Positions 61,501 to 64,000 of a DNA stretch of 64,000 bases are shown here, one piece after another (the stretch's first letter is position 1; each line of letters starts with the position of its first letter). Source of the stretch: Ipomoea triloba (Eukaryota > Streptophyta > Magnoliopsida > Solanales > Convolvulaceae); the NCBI RefSeq assembly GCF_003576645.1, contig NC_044917.1, positions 12,810,536 to 12,874,535 on the forward strand, written 5' to 3'. A program made the translations under genes and the position numbers. The notes beneath the pieces are model-generated. The model did no database searches, had not been told where the DNA came from, and saw only the letters and a program-made list of their open reading frames with translations.

Positions 61501-61572
61501 CACAGCTGGCCTGGTTAGATGGAAAGAAAGAGTTCCTTAGTTATATAATAAGCTTTTTCTTTAAAAAAAAAA

Positions 61573-61755
61573 AGGGGTGAAAAGGTCAAATACACCCTTT
61601 AACTTTGCTTAGAAGTGCAATTAGGCCCTCAAACTTAAAAAAGTGCAACTGAACACTTCAACTTGTAAAGTTCAATTGCATTTTTTTTTTAAAAGTTTGA
61701 GGTCTAATTGTACTTCTGAGCAAAGTTAAATGGTGTATTTGACCCTTTTCCTAAA
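61573..61755. mobile_element. Inverted-repeat MITE
   Basis: GGTCAAATACACCCTTTAAC...GCAATTAGGCCCTCAAAC pairs with GTTTGAGGTCTAATTG...ATGGTGTATTTGACCC. The arms are about 60 bp with a short loop, and A-rich tracts flank both sides. It lies 5' of the FMO gene. Confidence 0.8.
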
Positions 61756-61779
61756 AAAAAAATATTCTGACCTTGTTTG

Positions 61780-62075
61780 GTAAAATGCTGTTAGCCAGCG
61801 GATAGCTGTTAGCTGATTGGATTAGAAGATATGATTACTTGATTGTAGAAAAGTGTTTGGTAAATTAGCTGTTAGCTGATAACTGTTTGATATAAATTCT
61901 TTTCTCAAAAAGCTAATTATTCAGCAACTTTTTTGAATTATAGCATTTTAAAGTTACAAAAAGTTGATTAATCAAACACTTATATTGATTTTTTAATTAA
62001 ATCAAACAACTAATAGTGATCAAATAAGTCAAAATTGACTGATAAGTTAACTATATTACCAAACATGCCCGTATA
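61780..62075. mobile_element. MITE-like, TGTTTGGTAA ends
   Basis: CCTTGTTTGGTAAAATGCTG at the left and ATTACCAAACATGCCCG at the right are inverted, and the interior has repeated TTAGCTGATAA. Family not assigned. Confidence 0.5.
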
Positions 62076-63290
62076 TTGGTTAATATATATATGCTAAGAA
62101 TGATGGGGTTTTACATATGGCTCAGTAATATTTATAATGTTTATAATAAGCATAGGTAATACATATAACCAGTATATATATAACCTGTGTACCCCAAATA
62201 TACTACCTACTGAAGCTAAGCTCGTGCGGGCAAGTAATTAATTCATGATTGAATAAGTGATAGTGTGAGATTATCGTTTTCAAAGGATCGGTGATACTTG
62301 TAAGCTTATGTGTTCTTAAGCACAAAGTACTATTAATTCCATGGAAATCCAGCCCTAACAATTAAAGATTATGGGTTATGGCAAGCTAGATGAATAACAA
62401 GAATATAAAATAAAGGTGAGGGAGATCAAATAGGAAATTAGATTAGGTCAAGGTAATGTGACCAAACTAGGATCAAGAATGAGAGTCAATTGACTTGATG
62501 ACGAATACTATTATTCGAGAGGAAGCATTTCTTAAGGTCATTTCAAACTCTTATTAGAACACACAAGGACATTCTAATAATGACTCATGAATGTCTATGA
62601 GGTATTATATTTCATCAAACACCTTAATTGGCCTTGAGATCTCACTCCCATTTTTTCAAAAGTGATCGAAGTAAGGTTGATTAACATCATCAAATCTAAG
62701 TTTCATCACTAATTCTAATCAATCAATTCAAAGATACATCTCCATGAACCTAATCTATATTTCTATCTCCCTCCTAAGAGGACTACTCACACATAATCAT
62801 AATAGAAATAAAAATAGATATAAGATCAAACAAGTAATCCATAACAAACACAAAATAATAGATCAAAGTAAATAATTATAAAGGTAAAATTGTACAATTA
62901 ATAAAAAAAATTGAAATTGACTTAATTAATTAGATATGAAATTGAGTACTACTGCTATTACATATAATGCCATATGTGTTTATAACTACCCCTTCAAGGC
63001 ACAATCCCACAACCTCCCATATAGAAGTACAACTTGGTGTCACTAGACCACAAGGTCTTAGCAATACCTTAGTTATATAATAAGGACAAATTGCAGGTTA
63101 CTTTCAATGCAATACCTAGATATCAGTGTTTTTTTTTTTTTTAAATATATTATATAATTGGTTAATATATGCTCAGAATGATGACGTGTTTACAAGTGGC
63201 ACAGTATTATTTATATTGTTTATAAGCATTGGTAATACATATAACGGGAATATATACAAGTACATGATGTAATTAATTCACAAAGCATGC
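62076..63290. repeat. Direct repeats about 1.08 kb apart around AT-rich spacer
   Basis: About 110 bp at 62075-62190 (TTGGTTAATATATATATGCT...GGTAATACATATAACC) recurs at 63158-63260. Between them is gene-free sequence containing, at 62985-63065 on the minus strand, a SINE head (CTTGTGGTCTAGTGACACC). Confidence 0.55.
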
Positions 63291-63302
63291 ATAATTAATA
63301 TA

Positions 63303-63425
63303 CATGAGCGAGTTCGAGCCTCAGTGGAGGTGATTGTTGACTCTTTGTGTTTCAGTAGGTTGAGAAAGTAGTTATGAATAAATACTATATTGTAACAGAG
63401 TCAGTAGTACACTAAAAAAGAAGAA
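63303..63425 (+). mobile_element. 5'-truncated SINE
   Basis: GAGTTCGAGCCTCAGTGGAG (B box) followed by GTGTTTCAGTAGGTTGAGAA and an A-rich end, matching the 3' part of the SINE at 38096-38235. Confidence 0.6.
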
Positions 63426-63953
63426 GTAATATACGGAGTATATGTATCGTATATAAGTAATACTATATATAAATAATGGGCAAACTTGATTAACGTATGA
63501 AACTTTATAGCATAAGGTGTTGTTGAGGATATAATATATAAACATAAATATGTAATCTAATTATTTGTTTATATTTTTAATTGAGATGAAACACATTCTT
63601 TAATTTGATATCATGATCAACCAAATTAAATCTCAAGCGTCGTATAGTACGTACTTTAAAAGACCTGAATATATTAGTTTAATATTAATTGAATAAGCAC
63701 ATATAAACACCACAATAGATATCTAAAAGCTGCTAGCTTAAGTTGCGCAATATATCACAACGGAAAAATTACAATTTTTCGTTCACTTTCTTTTTTTTTT
63801 TTTTTGAAGATATTTTTCGTTCACTTTCTAATCACCCCAAAACGTGATACAAAATTTAGGTGTTTCCTACCACAATTTAAAATGGTAAAAATGGTTGAAA
63901 ATTTCGATTACCTAGGGTGGTTGGAAAATTTGTAAATGCTAGTAGTTTACAAC

Positions 63954-63989
<36 letters not shown>

Positions 63990-64000
63990 TTAAAAATTTT
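63426..64000. other. AT-rich end of window
   Basis: Poly-T runs at 63791-63806 and 63958-63984. No gene recognised. Confidence 0.5.

Overview
The window is nuclear DNA of a flowering plant, almost certainly a eudicot. The signs are spliced genes in AT-rich DNA, a PPR-DYW organelle editing factor, a DUF863 protein, a GS-OX-like flavin monooxygenase, and many plant-type Helitrons, hAT/CACTA/Mutator-like elements, MITEs, tRNA-derived SINEs and LTR retroelement remnants. I cannot prove the species; a Convolvulaceae-like asterid is only a guess from the SINE style.

Layout. 1-31 kb is gene-free and built from nested repeats: a tandem Helitron pair (1-3076), a GC-rich foldback (3077-3405), a hAT non-autonomous element with 8-bp TSD (3815-4334), CACTA-like ends (4944-7553), a Mutator-like element (7590-8751), a long duplicated block carrying a solo LTR-like element inside a Helitron terminus (8.5-15.2 kb), gypsy debris with a broken gag (15.3-19.3 kb), a second hAT relative (about 19784-20200), a 2.98-kb solo LTR inside an AT microsatellite (20382-23359), a short complete LTR element with TSD (24841-26751) and a third hAT relative with TSD (29054-29662).

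Three protein-coding loci are convincing: a DUF863 gene (32443-35809, +), a PPR-DYW gene (38415-40168, +, two frameshifts) and a seven-exon FMO GS-OX-like gene (56789-61401, -, intact, 486 aa). They show no functional link. Between them lie SINEs, a LINE tail, MITEs, a Mutator-like element carrying a captured DUF26 (Gnk2-like) fragment (44071-45626), and two Helitrons (45745-52636 and 53653-55205). The last 2.5 kb is AT-rich with MITE and SINE debris.

No new defence, metabolic or regulatory system is visible. The strongest unexplained signal is a set of exact tandem duplications of precisely 42 bp in unrelated sequences (2.4, 22.5, 46.2 and 47.3-47.8 kb). One of them is absent from an otherwise equal-length copy of the same 1.7-kb segment on the other side of a single n. 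This points to untrimmed assembly overlaps, and it warns that other duplications and frameshifts here may also be technical.
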